Shown here piece by piece: positions 30,020-38,740 of a stretch of DNA of 64,000 bases; the stretch's first letter is position 1, and the number at the start of each line of letters is the position of its first letter. The notes under the pieces are model-generated. The model ran no database searches and had not been told where the DNA came from. It worked only from the letters and a program-made list of their open reading frames with translations. This stretch comes from Bacteroides sp. 43_108 (GTDB taxonomy: Bacteria; Bacteroidota; Bacteroidia; Bacteroidales; Bacteroidaceae), in NCBI GenBank assembly GCA_001915545.1, contig MNQS01000003.1:46696-110695 (forward strand), written 5' to 3'. A program made the position numbers and the translations under genes.

Positions 30020-30055
30020 GTATGCGCGGCACAGACCATCTTGTGCCGCGCATAC
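30020..30055 (+). terminator. Intercistronic hairpin after the first binding-protein gene
   Basis: A perfect 14-bp GC-rich stem (30020-30033 with 30042-30055) with an 8-base loop. It is followed by TTAAAAAAATC rather than a T run, so it may be a partial terminator or an mRNA-stabilising hairpin that sets different levels for the genes on each side. Confidence 0.6.
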
Positions 30056-30077
30056 TTAAAAAAATCAATTTCAGACT

Positions 30078-32993
30078 ATGAAAAAAACAATTTTTACATC
30101 AATCTGGTTGTCGGCGACATTGTTCGTTTGCACCAATCTGCATTGCCAGACTGTCGATGTTCCAAAGCTTGATATGACTGACAGGATTGTAAACAATGAT
30201 TTCGATAACGATTATGAAGGATGGACGATAGATGCGCCGGGGCAAAAAATCAGCACATCAGAAAAAGCAGACGGTCTTATATCCGGCGGACAGAAGCACC
30301 TGCAGCTGTGGGTAGGCAGCGGCGGAATAAACGGTAAAATATATCAGAAACTGTCCGGACTTCCAGAAGGCAAGTACATATTGACAGCCGTTATAGTCCC
30401 TTCATTCAGCGGAAATGTTTCATTATACGCCGGCAACGATGAAACCTCAATACAGTCCGGAGACAACAAAGTGTATGACATTACCGGAGAAACACATGAC
30501 GGCAACATGGAAATAGGAATAAAGCTGTCGACATCGGGTTCACCTACAATCGACATGGACAACTTCAGGCTGTACTACACGGGCGGAAACGCTGAAGGCT
30601 ACAAGATTATGCTGGATGCAAAAGCGGAAGAGGCAAGAAACGCAGCTTCTGAAATTACAAAAGGAGAGAACGTGCCGGGATTCAATAATCTGGAGCAGCT
30701 GCTTGATGCGATAGGCAAAGCAGAAAGTGCCGATGAAAACAGTGAGGAAGAACTGCAGAAAGCCATAAATGCCGTCGATGATGCCATAGAGGTCTACAAC
30801 GGCATAGTCAACGACTATCTCCCGCTATTCGAAGCATATGAGAAGTTTCTGGCCGACCTGGAATCATCGGATTACCCAAAAGACGAAATGGAAATATTGC
30901 TGCAAGCAGCAGAAGAGCAGCTGAACGACAAAGAGGATCGAAGAGGCGACATTGATGGTATGATATCTGAAATAGACGAAGCGTCCGCAACCCTGGAACT
31001 GTTCGAAAAGCTGGAGAAGGAAATAGACAAATGTACGCATCTTCTCAACGATTCTGAATACGACGGCAAGGAAGAATTTGCAGAAGCCATCAACGAAGCA
31101 TCAGAAATTTATGCATCGCCTGCAGGCAAGGACCTTGCTTCTGCATTGGAAGCATTGGATACAGCCTATGATAAATATCTTGAGGGACGTCCTTCGGAAT
31201 GGGTTACCATAAAAAATGGCGCTATGTATAAAGACGACAGAGGAGAATGGGTACAAGCACACGGCGCCGGATTCATATACGTAGGCGATACATGGTACAT
31301 GATAGGCGAAGACAGGAGCAGAACATGGAATCCGGATGTGAACATGTATTCGTCGAAGAATCTTGTTGACTGGAAATATGAAGGAAAAATCATAGACGGA
31401 AGCACACACAGCGCACTTGCCAACGGAAGCAGGTTTATAGAAAGACCCAAAATCATGTACTGCAAGAATACGGGACAGTACGTAATCTGGTGTCACTGGG
31501 AACAAGGTAATTACGGAGCGTCAGAAGCCGCAGTATTTTACAGCGACAATATTACCGGACCATACAAATTCCATTGGGCAGGAAGACCTCTGGGCATAAA
31601 ATCAAGGGACTGCAACGTGTTTGTAGACGATGACGGCACAGCATACTTCATATCAACAACCAACGAAAACCAGGATTTGGGACTGTTCAAGCTCTCAGAG
31701 GACTATCTTGATGCCGTTGAACACACAGCTCTTTTCAAATGGCAGGGACGTGAAGCACCTGCTATAGTGAAAGTGGAAGGAAAATATTTCATGCTTTCTT
31801 CTGCATGCTCCGGATGGGCTCCTAACCAATGCAAGGTGGCATGGTCAAATTCACTGAAATCAGGCTGGTCCGGACTTTCAAATATTGGAAACAGCATTGC
31901 TTTCGATACGCAAGCCGCATCCATACTTACAATCAACGGCACAAACGGCACATCCTATCTCTATGTAGGCGACCGCTGGCAGGATCCAAATCTGGCAGAA
32001 TCAAAAACAATTGTGTTCCCAATCACCTTTTCCGGGAATTCGTGCGTTTTCAAATACAGACAGAAGTTCGATCTCAACCTCAAGGAGGGCATATGGAAAG
32101 AAAGCGACGGCTCCGGATACTGCACAGACAAGAGCAAATGGAGAATAAAGGCTTGCAGCAGTGAAGAAACCGGAAGCGAAGACGGTAGGGCTGAAAATAT
32201 TTTCGACAATGATGCTTCGACAATCTGGCATACACGCTACAGCGGAAACAAAGCGATGCCTCCCCACAGTGTCGAAGTCGACATGGGCGAAGTTGTTGAA
32301 ATATCCGGATTCAGATGCACACCGCGCACAGACGACTCAACAAACGGCCTTATAAGGGAATATATATTCTACGTAAGCACAGACGGCAAAACGTGGGAAA
32401 GCGTTTCAGGCGGAAGCTGGATGCCATATGGTGCCGAAGTACATTTCAGTTCTGTCGATGCACGATATTTCAAGCTTGTGTCGCTCGAAGGCGATTATGC
32501 ATCTATTGCAGAGCTTGATATTCTGAACAAGCCGGAAACATACATGGAGAATGAAATATCCTCGAATTTCAGAATCAACTCCGATGAATGGAAAAGCGGA
32601 AAATTTGTCTGGGCAAGCAAAGGCGACGATGTTTCTTTCAGATGCAGTGTCGACGAAATCGGGGGGAGCTGGGCATTTTCCGGACCAAACGCGCAGATGA
32701 CCTCGGGCAACGAGTATACCTGCACCGACATTGCAGAAGACGATGCGGGAACGTACACAGCCATGTATCTCAATCCGGCAAACCAGACGAGCACGTTTGA
32801 CTTCAGCCTCAAGCTGAAAGACGCAGACACTTCGATAACGACAGCCAGCGATGCAGAAGACCGTCAGGTTGTTTCCTGCCGTAAATTCAATCTGCAGGGC
32901 ATCGAAGTGGACGAGATGCACGAAGGTGGCCTGTACATAATCAAGGAAACATATTCCGATGGAAACACAAGAACTTACAAGATATTAAAATAG
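30078..32993 (+). CDS. Secreted multidomain GH43 protein (subfamily 24/34-like)
   Basis: A 971-residue secreted enzyme. Order: signal peptide, the shared jelly-roll module (about 30-168), a helical FIVAR-like region (about 175-365), a five-bladed GH43 domain (about 370-670), an F5/8C discoidin domain (about 690-815), an Ig-like domain (about 832-912) and a sorting-like tail. In the GH43 domain the hallmark QAHGAGFIY replaces the usual N-terminal catalytic-base aspartate, as in the exo-beta-1,3-galactanase subfamilies. A probable acid is Glu559 in GREAPAIV. This suggests a galactan or related substrate. The next gene starts 13 bp after its stop, so they form one transcript. Confidence 0.85.
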   Translation: MKKTIFTSIWLSATLFVCTNLHCQTVDVPKLDMTDRIVNNDFDNDYEGWTIDAPGQKISTSEKADGLISGGQKHLQLWVGSGGINGKIYQKLSGLPEGKYILTAVIVPSFSGNVSLYAGNDETSIQSGDNKVYDITGETHDGNMEIGIKLSTSGSPTIDMDNFRLYYTGGNAEGYKIMLDAKAEEARNAASEITKGENVPGFNNLEQLLDAIGKAESADENSEEELQKAINAVDDAIEVYNGIVNDYLPLFEAYEKFLADLESSDYPKDEMEILLQAAEEQLNDKEDRRGDIDGMISEIDEASATLELFEKLEKEIDKCTHLLNDSEYDGKEEFAEAINEASEIYASPAGKDLASALEALDTAYDKYLEGRPSEWVTIKNGAMYKDDRGEWVQAHGAGFIYVGDTWYMIGEDRSRTWNPDVNMYSSKNLVDWKYEGKIIDGSTHSALANGSRFIERPKIMYCKNTGQYVIWCHWEQGNYGASEAAVFYSDNITGPYKFHWAGRPLGIKSRDCNVFVDDDGTAYFISTTNENQDLGLFKLSEDYLDAVEHTALFKWQGREAPAIVKVEGKYFMLSSACSGWAPNQCKVAWSNSLKSGWSGLSNIGNSIAFDTQAASILTINGTNGTSYLYVGDRWQDPNLAESKTIVFPITFSGNSCVFKYRQKFDLNLKEGIWKESDGSGYCTDKSKWRIKACSSEETGSEDGRAENIFDNDASTIWHTRYSGNKAMPPHSVEVDMGEVVEISGFRCTPRTDDSTNGLIREYIFYVSTDGKTWESVSGGSWMPYGAEVHFSSVDARYFKLVSLEGDYASIAELDILNKPETYMENEISSNFRINSDEWKSGKFVWASKGDDVSFRCSVDEIGGSWAFSGPNAQMTSGNEYTCTDIAEDDAGTYTAMYLNPANQTSTFDFSLKLKDADTSITTASDAEDRQVVSCRKFNLQGIEVDEMHEGGLYIIKETYSDGNTRTYKILK

Positions 32994-33006
32994 AAAAACG
33001 CGAACT

Positions 33007-36000
33007 ATGGATATAAAGAAAACTATATTTTCCGCAGGCATGGCAATGCTGTGCGGAACATGGCATGCATGTGCCCAAAATTCCATCCCGGCCATGCAGG
33101 CAAAAGATGATTTCGGAGGAAAACTTGTAGAAAATATATCTGATTTTGTTCCAACGACCGATGACTACACGCTGGAAGTCGGATGCAAAGCTGAAAGCAC
33201 ATTGAACATTGCATTTGCAGGCATCACTTATCGCCCGCACTCTGATGCAACTGTAAGATTTGTACAGAAAGACGGCAAAGTGTACATCTTTGAGAACAAA
33301 TCGCTGAAAAAGATTGAAGAACCGGCACTCGAATACACAGTTGGCAGTGAAAACATTATAAAGAATCCAAGTTTTGAGGAAGTGTCGGAAGAGCTGTCCG
33401 AAGGACGATGGATTGCGGCACATTGGGACACCTGGACGGGCGGTACACCGGCATGGGGAGGCGAAACAGGATATACCAATGTACGTGAAAATGCAGATTA
33501 CCGTTCCGATGGAACGAAATCCATAATCATGCACGGCAATGCGCGGGCGCTCATGCAAAACATCGATAAGGGGAAACTCGAGCCCGATTCATATTATCTG
33601 CTGACGTATGACTACTGGACATCGGAAGGATGGGGAAACGGCGGCATTACCTACAGCATATTGCTGGGCAGCAATGCACTGACGAACGACATAATGCAGA
33701 TAGACGGACATACCACACCTTCTGAAGGCAAGGCCGGAGGCAGTTTTACAGCCATAGTCAGAACACCGCAAGACGTGCCGTCGGAAGTGTGGCTCACGTT
33801 GAGCAGAAATGAATCGAAGGTCGATTGGCTGGATAATTTCAGCATGCAAAAAATCATTCCACTCAAAAAGGGTTTGACAGGATGCACCGATGCAAAATAC
33901 CTTGCAGGAGAAGCTTACATACCGGAAAATGCTGAATTCGGAGAAGATTATTATGTTGACATGACAGAAAGCATTGCCAACAGCGGCTTCGATGACCAAT
34001 ACGAAGGATGGACGATAGATGCACCAGGACAGAAAATCAGCACAGCAGAGAAAGCCGGAGGCCTGATTGCAGGCAACCAGAACCACCTGCAGTTCTGGGT
34101 AGGGTCGGGAGGAACGCACGGCACTCTGAGCCAGAACTTGACGGAACTGCCCAACGGACGCTACACTCTCAAAGCCACCATCGTGTCTTCGTTCAGTGGT
34201 AGCGTAAGCCTTTTTGCAAACATGGGGCGCACCGATGTGAAATCCGGTTCGAACAAAGTGTACGAAACAGAAGGAGTGGTATTTGACGGAACTCTGGAAA
34301 TAGGAATCGACATGGAAACAAGCGGTTCACCGACAATCGACATCGACGATTTCAGGCTTTACTATCACGGCATCGACGAAGAAAGCACACGCGAAACCCT
34401 TTTGTCGAAAATAAGCGAAGCCAAGGCCGACACTGCCGAAATCAACAAGCATTCCGAAGACGAACCGGGATACAACAACCTGGCCCAATATGAAAATGCA
34501 ATCGCCTATGCAGAAGAATCGCTCACAGGCGGCACGGAAGCCATGATGAAAGCCCTCGGCTTGCTGGAGGAAGCCATCGGCGAACGGGAAAACATCCTCA
34601 ACTCCTACTCCATTCTGGCAGATGCCATCTCCGAACTTGAAAGAGCCGTATCTGCAACGAAATATCCCGACATGGACGAAACAAATCTGACAATCGGAAA
34701 GGCCTGCGAGATGTTCGACAGCAGCGAAGATATGAGAAACGGCATAAGCGGAATGGTCGAACAGCTCAACGCACATCTGGATATGCTCAACGGATATGCA
34801 GAACTGGAAGAAGCGATAAAAAATGCAGAACAGATGCTGGCCGATACAGACTATCCGGGAAAGGATGATTTCAAGGACATCATCCGGAATGCAAAGGATA
34901 TATACAGCTCGCCGCATGGACATGACATGAACGGAACGATAAGCATGCTGCACGATGCAGAACTCGAATACTACGACTCTCAGTTCGTGGACGAGCCGTA
35001 CGAACAGACCGTATCGACTGTGGACACAAGTCTTGAAGGGGCAGAGAAATTCGTATTGAGAGTCGACGGCAAACCGTTCTACATGACAAACATTCAGGTC
35101 AGGCTGGACAAGCTGTACGGCTACGAAGGATGGAACGACGAAGAAATGGAAGCCGTAATGAAACGAGCCTCAGACGACGGATTCAATACGGTGTCGATAC
35201 CTGTACACTGGCGCGAAATAGAGCCTGTAAAGGACAGATTCGACTGGAGAATACTGGACAAATACATGGAATGGTGCAGAAAATACGGCATGAAGATGGA
35301 ACTGCTGTGGTTCAGCTGGAGCAGCGGAGGAAGAATCCAGTATTTATGGAACTGCAACGGAAGAAAGGAACTCAGAACTCCCGATTATGTATGCTCTCTT
35401 GACGGAGAAAGCGAGTTCAACATGCTGCGGAAAGAATGGGAATATTCTCTTGACTGGCGCGACAAGAACCTGATGGAACGCGAAAAATATGTAGTATCGA
35501 GAATGATGGAACACATTGCACTGTGGGATTTCAACAACGGTTCGCCACATACGGTCATAGGAATCCAGCTAGGCAACGAAGCCCGCGGACACGGAAGCAA
35601 TACAGCATCGTCGTCTGAAATAATAGATTACTACAGCTATGTCGGAGAAGCCGTAAAAAGTTCAAAATACAAAATCTGGACAAGACTCAACTGCGTAAGC
35701 TACGAGACATCGGGCAGAATCGATGCAAACGAGAAAAAGCGCAGCGGTGGCGGAACAAACATCGACTTTGTCGGAATCGATATATACGGAACGAGCACAT
35801 CAAGCATATTGGGCAATATGGGAGGCCAGCTTCCGCAGAAAGGCAAGAACTACAGCATGATAATGGAATGCGATGCAAAGGATTCCAGATCACCGTATTA
35901 CCAGATTGCGGCACTGGCCGGCAACAAAGCCTTCGACTACTACAACATGGCGGTTGTAGACGGCAACTGCCTGTATTCCAACAACGGGCACAAGCTCGTG

Positions 36001-36582
36001 GAGAGAGAGCATATAGAAAAGGTAAGGCAAAGAAACAAGATGCTCAACCTCGCCAATCAGGAAATTGCCCTCAAGGCACACAAGAAAAGCATGTATGTCT
36101 ACAATGCGAACGCAAACGTGACCGGCAGCGAGGACGGAATCGACGGAATAGAATTCAGTCCGTACGGGACTTCGCAGGCCATATGCATAAAGACCGGCAA
36201 GGACACATACCTGCTGCTGTCGACAGACAGAGGAACATTTACGACCCGGTCCGACATGTTCATTCAAACGGCAGAATCGGGATACACCGACAAGGACGGA
36301 AACTGGATAAAGGAGAACGATTATGCCCACGGCAACCACAGTGTAGCGTTTACGCGCACACAGTGCATAAGGATAACCACATCCGACACAGCATTGTCTG
36401 TAGGCGATATACAATCCGAAAAGAACGGCGGAATTGAATATACAATAAGAAATGGTGCGATACTGTCCGACAATGAGATTTACGACATCAGAGGAACAAG
36501 GGTCGAAAGCGGCGCCAAAGTTGCTAAAGGCGTATACATAATCAGCAACGGACGCAAATCGGAGAAAGTTCATGTAAGATAA
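33007..36582 (+). CDS. Secreted clan GH-A barrel protein with shared binding module (DUF4978/GH35-like)
   Basis: A 1191-residue secreted protein. An N-terminal beta module (about 115-290) is followed by the shared jelly-roll module (about 315-455), a helical FIVAR-like region (about 458-660), a (beta/alpha)8 barrel (about 680-1020), a C-terminal beta domain and a sorting-like tail (YDIRGTRVESGAK...KGVYII). In the barrel, NTVSIPVHWREIEP starts a typical clan GH-A fold. Glu858 in IQLGNEARG and Glu954 in MIMECDAKD stand where acid/base and nucleophile are expected. It resembles proteins I recall as DUF4978 and more distantly GH35 beta-galactosidases. A beta-galactosidase-like role fits the two GH43 neighbours but is not proven. 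Confidence 0.75.
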   Translation: MDIKKTIFSAGMAMLCGTWHACAQNSIPAMQAKDDFGGKLVENISDFVPTTDDYTLEVGCKAESTLNIAFAGITYRPHSDATVRFVQKDGKVYIFENKSLKKIEEPALEYTVGSENIIKNPSFEEVSEELSEGRWIAAHWDTWTGGTPAWGGETGYTNVRENADYRSDGTKSIIMHGNARALMQNIDKGKLEPDSYYLLTYDYWTSEGWGNGGITYSILLGSNALTNDIMQIDGHTTPSEGKAGGSFTAIVRTPQDVPSEVWLTLSRNESKVDWLDNFSMQKIIPLKKGLTGCTDAKYLAGEAYIPENAEFGEDYYVDMTESIANSGFDDQYEGWTIDAPGQKISTAEKAGGLIAGNQNHLQFWVGSGGTHGTLSQNLTELPNGRYTLKATIVSSFSGSVSLFANMGRTDVKSGSNKVYETEGVVFDGTLEIGIDMETSGSPTIDIDDFRLYYHGIDEESTRETLLSKISEAKADTAEINKHSEDEPGYNNLAQYENAIAYAEESLTGGTEAMMKALGLLEEAIGERENILNSYSILADAISELERAVSATKYPDMDETNLTIGKACEMFDSSEDMRNGISGMVEQLNAHLDMLNGYAELEEAIKNAEQMLADTDYPGKDDFKDIIRNAKDIYSSPHGHDMNGTISMLHDAELEYYDSQFVDEPYEQTVSTVDTSLEGAEKFVLRVDGKPFYMTNIQVRLDKLYGYEGWNDEEMEAVMKRASDDGFNTVSIPVHWREIEPVKDRFDWRILDKYMEWCRKYGMKMELLWFSWSSGGRIQYLWNCNGRKELRTPDYVCSLDGESEFNMLRKEWEYSLDWRDKNLMEREKYVVSRMMEHIALWDFNNGSPHTVIGIQLGNEARGHGSNTASSSEIIDYYSYVGEAVKSSKYKIWTRLNCVSYETSGRIDANEKKRSGGGTNIDFVGIDIYGTSTSSILGNMGGQLPQKGKNYSMIMECDAKDSRSPYYQIAALAGNKAFDYYNMAVVDGNCLYSNNGHKLVEREHIEKVRQRNKMLNLANQEIALKAHKKSMYVYNANANVTGSEDGIDGIEFSPYGTSQAICIKTGKDTYLLLSTDRGTFTTRSDMFIQTAESGYTDKDGNWIKENDYAHGNHSVAFTRTQCIRITTSDTALSVGDIQSEKNGGIEYTIRNGAILSDNEIYDIRGTRVESGAKVAKGVYIISNGRKSEKVHVR

Positions 36583-36587
36583 TCGAC

Positions 36588-36621
36588 TGCATGGGGCGCG
36601 GACGAAACCGCACCCCATGCA
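36588..36621 (+). terminator. Hairpin terminating the shared-module gene block
   Basis: A 14-bp stem (36588-36601 with 36608-36621, one mismatch) with a 6-base loop, starting 5 bp after the stop codon. No T run follows, so strength is uncertain. Confidence 0.6.
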
Positions 36622-36694
36622 AGACAACGGGAAACAGGCACCTCATGCCCATACGGTGCAGGTGCAGACCTCGGACCTGCATGAACATTTCTGC

Positions 36695-36782
36695 GAGGGC
36701 TCGCAACAAAACTTCCGAGGGCTCGGAGCCGCGGTTGCGAGCCCTCGGAAGCTTCAGCGCGCAACGCCGGAATATAAAATCC
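36695..36782. repeat. 22-bp-period palindromic array, locus B
   Basis: Units start at 36695, 36717 and 36739, exactly 22 bp apart, with cores GAGGGCTC, GAGGGCTC and GAGCCCTC; a degenerate fourth begins at 36761. They lie in the 550-bp gap before the last GH43 gene. Core, phase and flanking GGAA or GCAA match loci A and C, but the core here has G or C in place of the central C or G. The rest of this gap shows the hairpin at 36588 and nothing else I can name. Confidence 0.8.
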
Positions 36783-37132
36783 TGTGCAGAACTGCCTTAG
36801 CGGGACACATGAATCATCTGGATGCAGACACACCAAAAGACACAGCTGCAAGTGGAGCTGTTTGAAAAAACGTACGATATCAGATTGGAAGTGACATGCA
36901 AGGACATCCGGAAAGAATTGGAACCGTATTCCTGCATCTGTACGGCCGATTTGCGTTTGCTATGGATTATGCGAAGGATGCCGGCAGATTGTTTTACATG
37001 ATTATCGAAAAAACAGCGCGCTTGCAAACCTGCAATATATAAACTTACAAAAAATCAGAAAATCATCATAAGAGCCAAACATGCTATAAATTAATTCCAC
37101 CAATGGACATACATAATTTTTTAAGCTGCAAC

Positions 37133-38530
37133 ATGAGAAAACTCACAAAATACATGATTGCGGCATCAATACTGTCATTCGTGATGCCTGCATACGGACA
37201 GGACGGAAACGGGAACCATGAAGGATGCATCTTCAACGGGGTGCCATGGTTTGACACAGACAACAACATCGTCAACGCCCACGGAGCATGCATAATAAAA
37301 GAGAACGGCAGATATTATCTGTTCGGGGAATGGAAATCCGATGACAGCAACGAGTTCAGAGGGTTCAGCTGCTATTCCTCGGCAGACCTTAAGGAATGGA
37401 AATTCGAGAAAGTGGTTCTTCCGCGCCAGAATGAAGGTCTGATGGGGCCAGGACGTGTCGGAGAAAGGGTTAAAGTCATGAAATGCAGAACTACCGGCGA
37501 GTACGTGATGTTCATGCATGCAGACAACCTGCAATACAAGGATCCGTACATCTGCTATGCGACCAGCAATACGATAGACGGCGAGTATGCATTCAGAGGA
37601 CCTGTACTCTATAAAGGCAAGCCTATCAGAAAGTGGGACATGGGAACTTTTCAAGATTCCGACGGAAGCGGATACCTGCTGCTGCATGGCGGAACAATAT
37701 ATAAGTTGAGCGAAGATTATCATTCGGCAGAAGAACTTGTGATAAGCAAGATCGGCAAGACACATGGAGAATCACCGGCCATGTTCAAGAAAAACGATAC
37801 ATATTTCATGCTTTTCTCAAACCTGACGAGTTGGGAACGAAACGACAATTTCTATTTCACGGCACGTTCCCTGTCGGGGCCGTGGACAAGGCAAGGTCTG
37901 TTTGCACCTGAAGGAAGCCTGACATTCAATTCGCAGACGACATTTGTGTTTCCGGTTCATACAGACAATGATACAGTGCCTATCTTCATGGGCGACAGAT
38001 GGTCTTATCCCAAACAGGCATCGGCGGCAACGTATGTTTGGATGCCTATCGATGTGGACGGTACAAAACTCAGCATGGACGAATACTGGAACTGCTGGGA
38101 CATCGAAACAATGAAACCGCAAGATGCGGCCGTCACCGGGCAATCAATCATGGAAGAGGCAATCGTTGAAGGAAACGGCTGGACAAAAGACGCAGGACGC
38201 TGGATGTCCAGTTCGGAAGGCAATACACTGCAGATTGACTTCAACGGCAAAAGCCGCATCGCTGTAATAGGACTGACGGACAACAAGGGAGGATACGCCA
38301 AGATAAGAATAACCGACAAGAAAGGCAAAACCATACATTCATCATTCGTTGACTTCTACAGCAAGAATGCATGCAAGTCTATAAGATTTGTAACACCTGA
38401 ACTCAACGACAGCATATACAAACTTGAAATTGAAGTTGCAGGAAGCAGATCCAACTGGTCCGACAAAGCCGGAAATATCTATGGAAGCCTGGACAACTAC
38501 GTCTACATCGACGACATTGTAAAGATATAA
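37133..38530 (+). CDS. Secreted GH43 subfamily 24-like galactosidase
   Basis: A 465-residue secreted protein from the ATG at 37133, which opens a signal peptide (MRKLTKYMIAASILSFVMPA); an in-frame ATG at 37103 is less likely. A five-bladed GH43 propeller with NAHGACIIKENGRYYLFGEW near the start and THGESPAMFKKNDTYFML, whose Glu is the probable acid, covers residues 30-310. A C-terminal beta-sandwich module follows (about 330-465, IDFNGKSRIAVIGL). Lack of the usual base aspartate and the NAHG motif point to the exo-beta-1,3-galactosidase subfamily, where a Gln has been proposed as base in a fungal member. It is the last gene of the glycan cluster. Confidence 0.85.
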   Translation: MRKLTKYMIAASILSFVMPAYGQDGNGNHEGCIFNGVPWFDTDNNIVNAHGACIIKENGRYYLFGEWKSDDSNEFRGFSCYSSADLKEWKFEKVVLPRQNEGLMGPGRVGERVKVMKCRTTGEYVMFMHADNLQYKDPYICYATSNTIDGEYAFRGPVLYKGKPIRKWDMGTFQDSDGSGYLLLHGGTIYKLSEDYHSAEELVISKIGKTHGESPAMFKKNDTYFMLFSNLTSWERNDNFYFTARSLSGPWTRQGLFAPEGSLTFNSQTTFVFPVHTDNDTVPIFMGDRWSYPKQASAATYVWMPIDVDGTKLSMDEYWNCWDIETMKPQDAAVTGQSIMEEAIVEGNGWTKDAGRWMSSSEGNTLQIDFNGKSRIAVIGLTDNKGGYAKIRITDKKGKTIHSSFVDFYSKNACKSIRFVTPELNDSIYKLEIEVAGSRSNWSDKAGNIYGSLDNYVYIDDIVKI

Positions 38531-38706
38531 TCAGAGCCTCGTGCAAAAAAAAGGATGCACATCCCGCAACACAATGAAGCCAGGACTACGGCACAAAAAC
38601 AGGCTGATGTCAGCGCAAGACGGCAAGAGAGATGTAAATTTGAGGATTTGCACGAACTAAACCTCAACAACTTTCATCTGTGAAAAGATAAGTCAGACAA
38701 ATTTAT

Positions 38707-38714
38707 TATCTTTG
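38707..38714 (+). promoter_or_regulatory. -7 box for the AICAR transformylase gene
   Basis: TATCTTTG matches TAnnTTTG, 27 bp before the ATG. No clear TTTG -33 box is seen at 19-21 bp. Confidence 0.55.
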
Positions 38715-38740
38715 CATAAGATACTAAAACATATACATAT

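Noticed and set aside
36583..37102. Missing gene in the glycan cluster gap
   Set aside because: No frame with signal peptide, domain or codon bias is present. The gap is explained by a hairpin, the 22-bp array and AT-rich leader.
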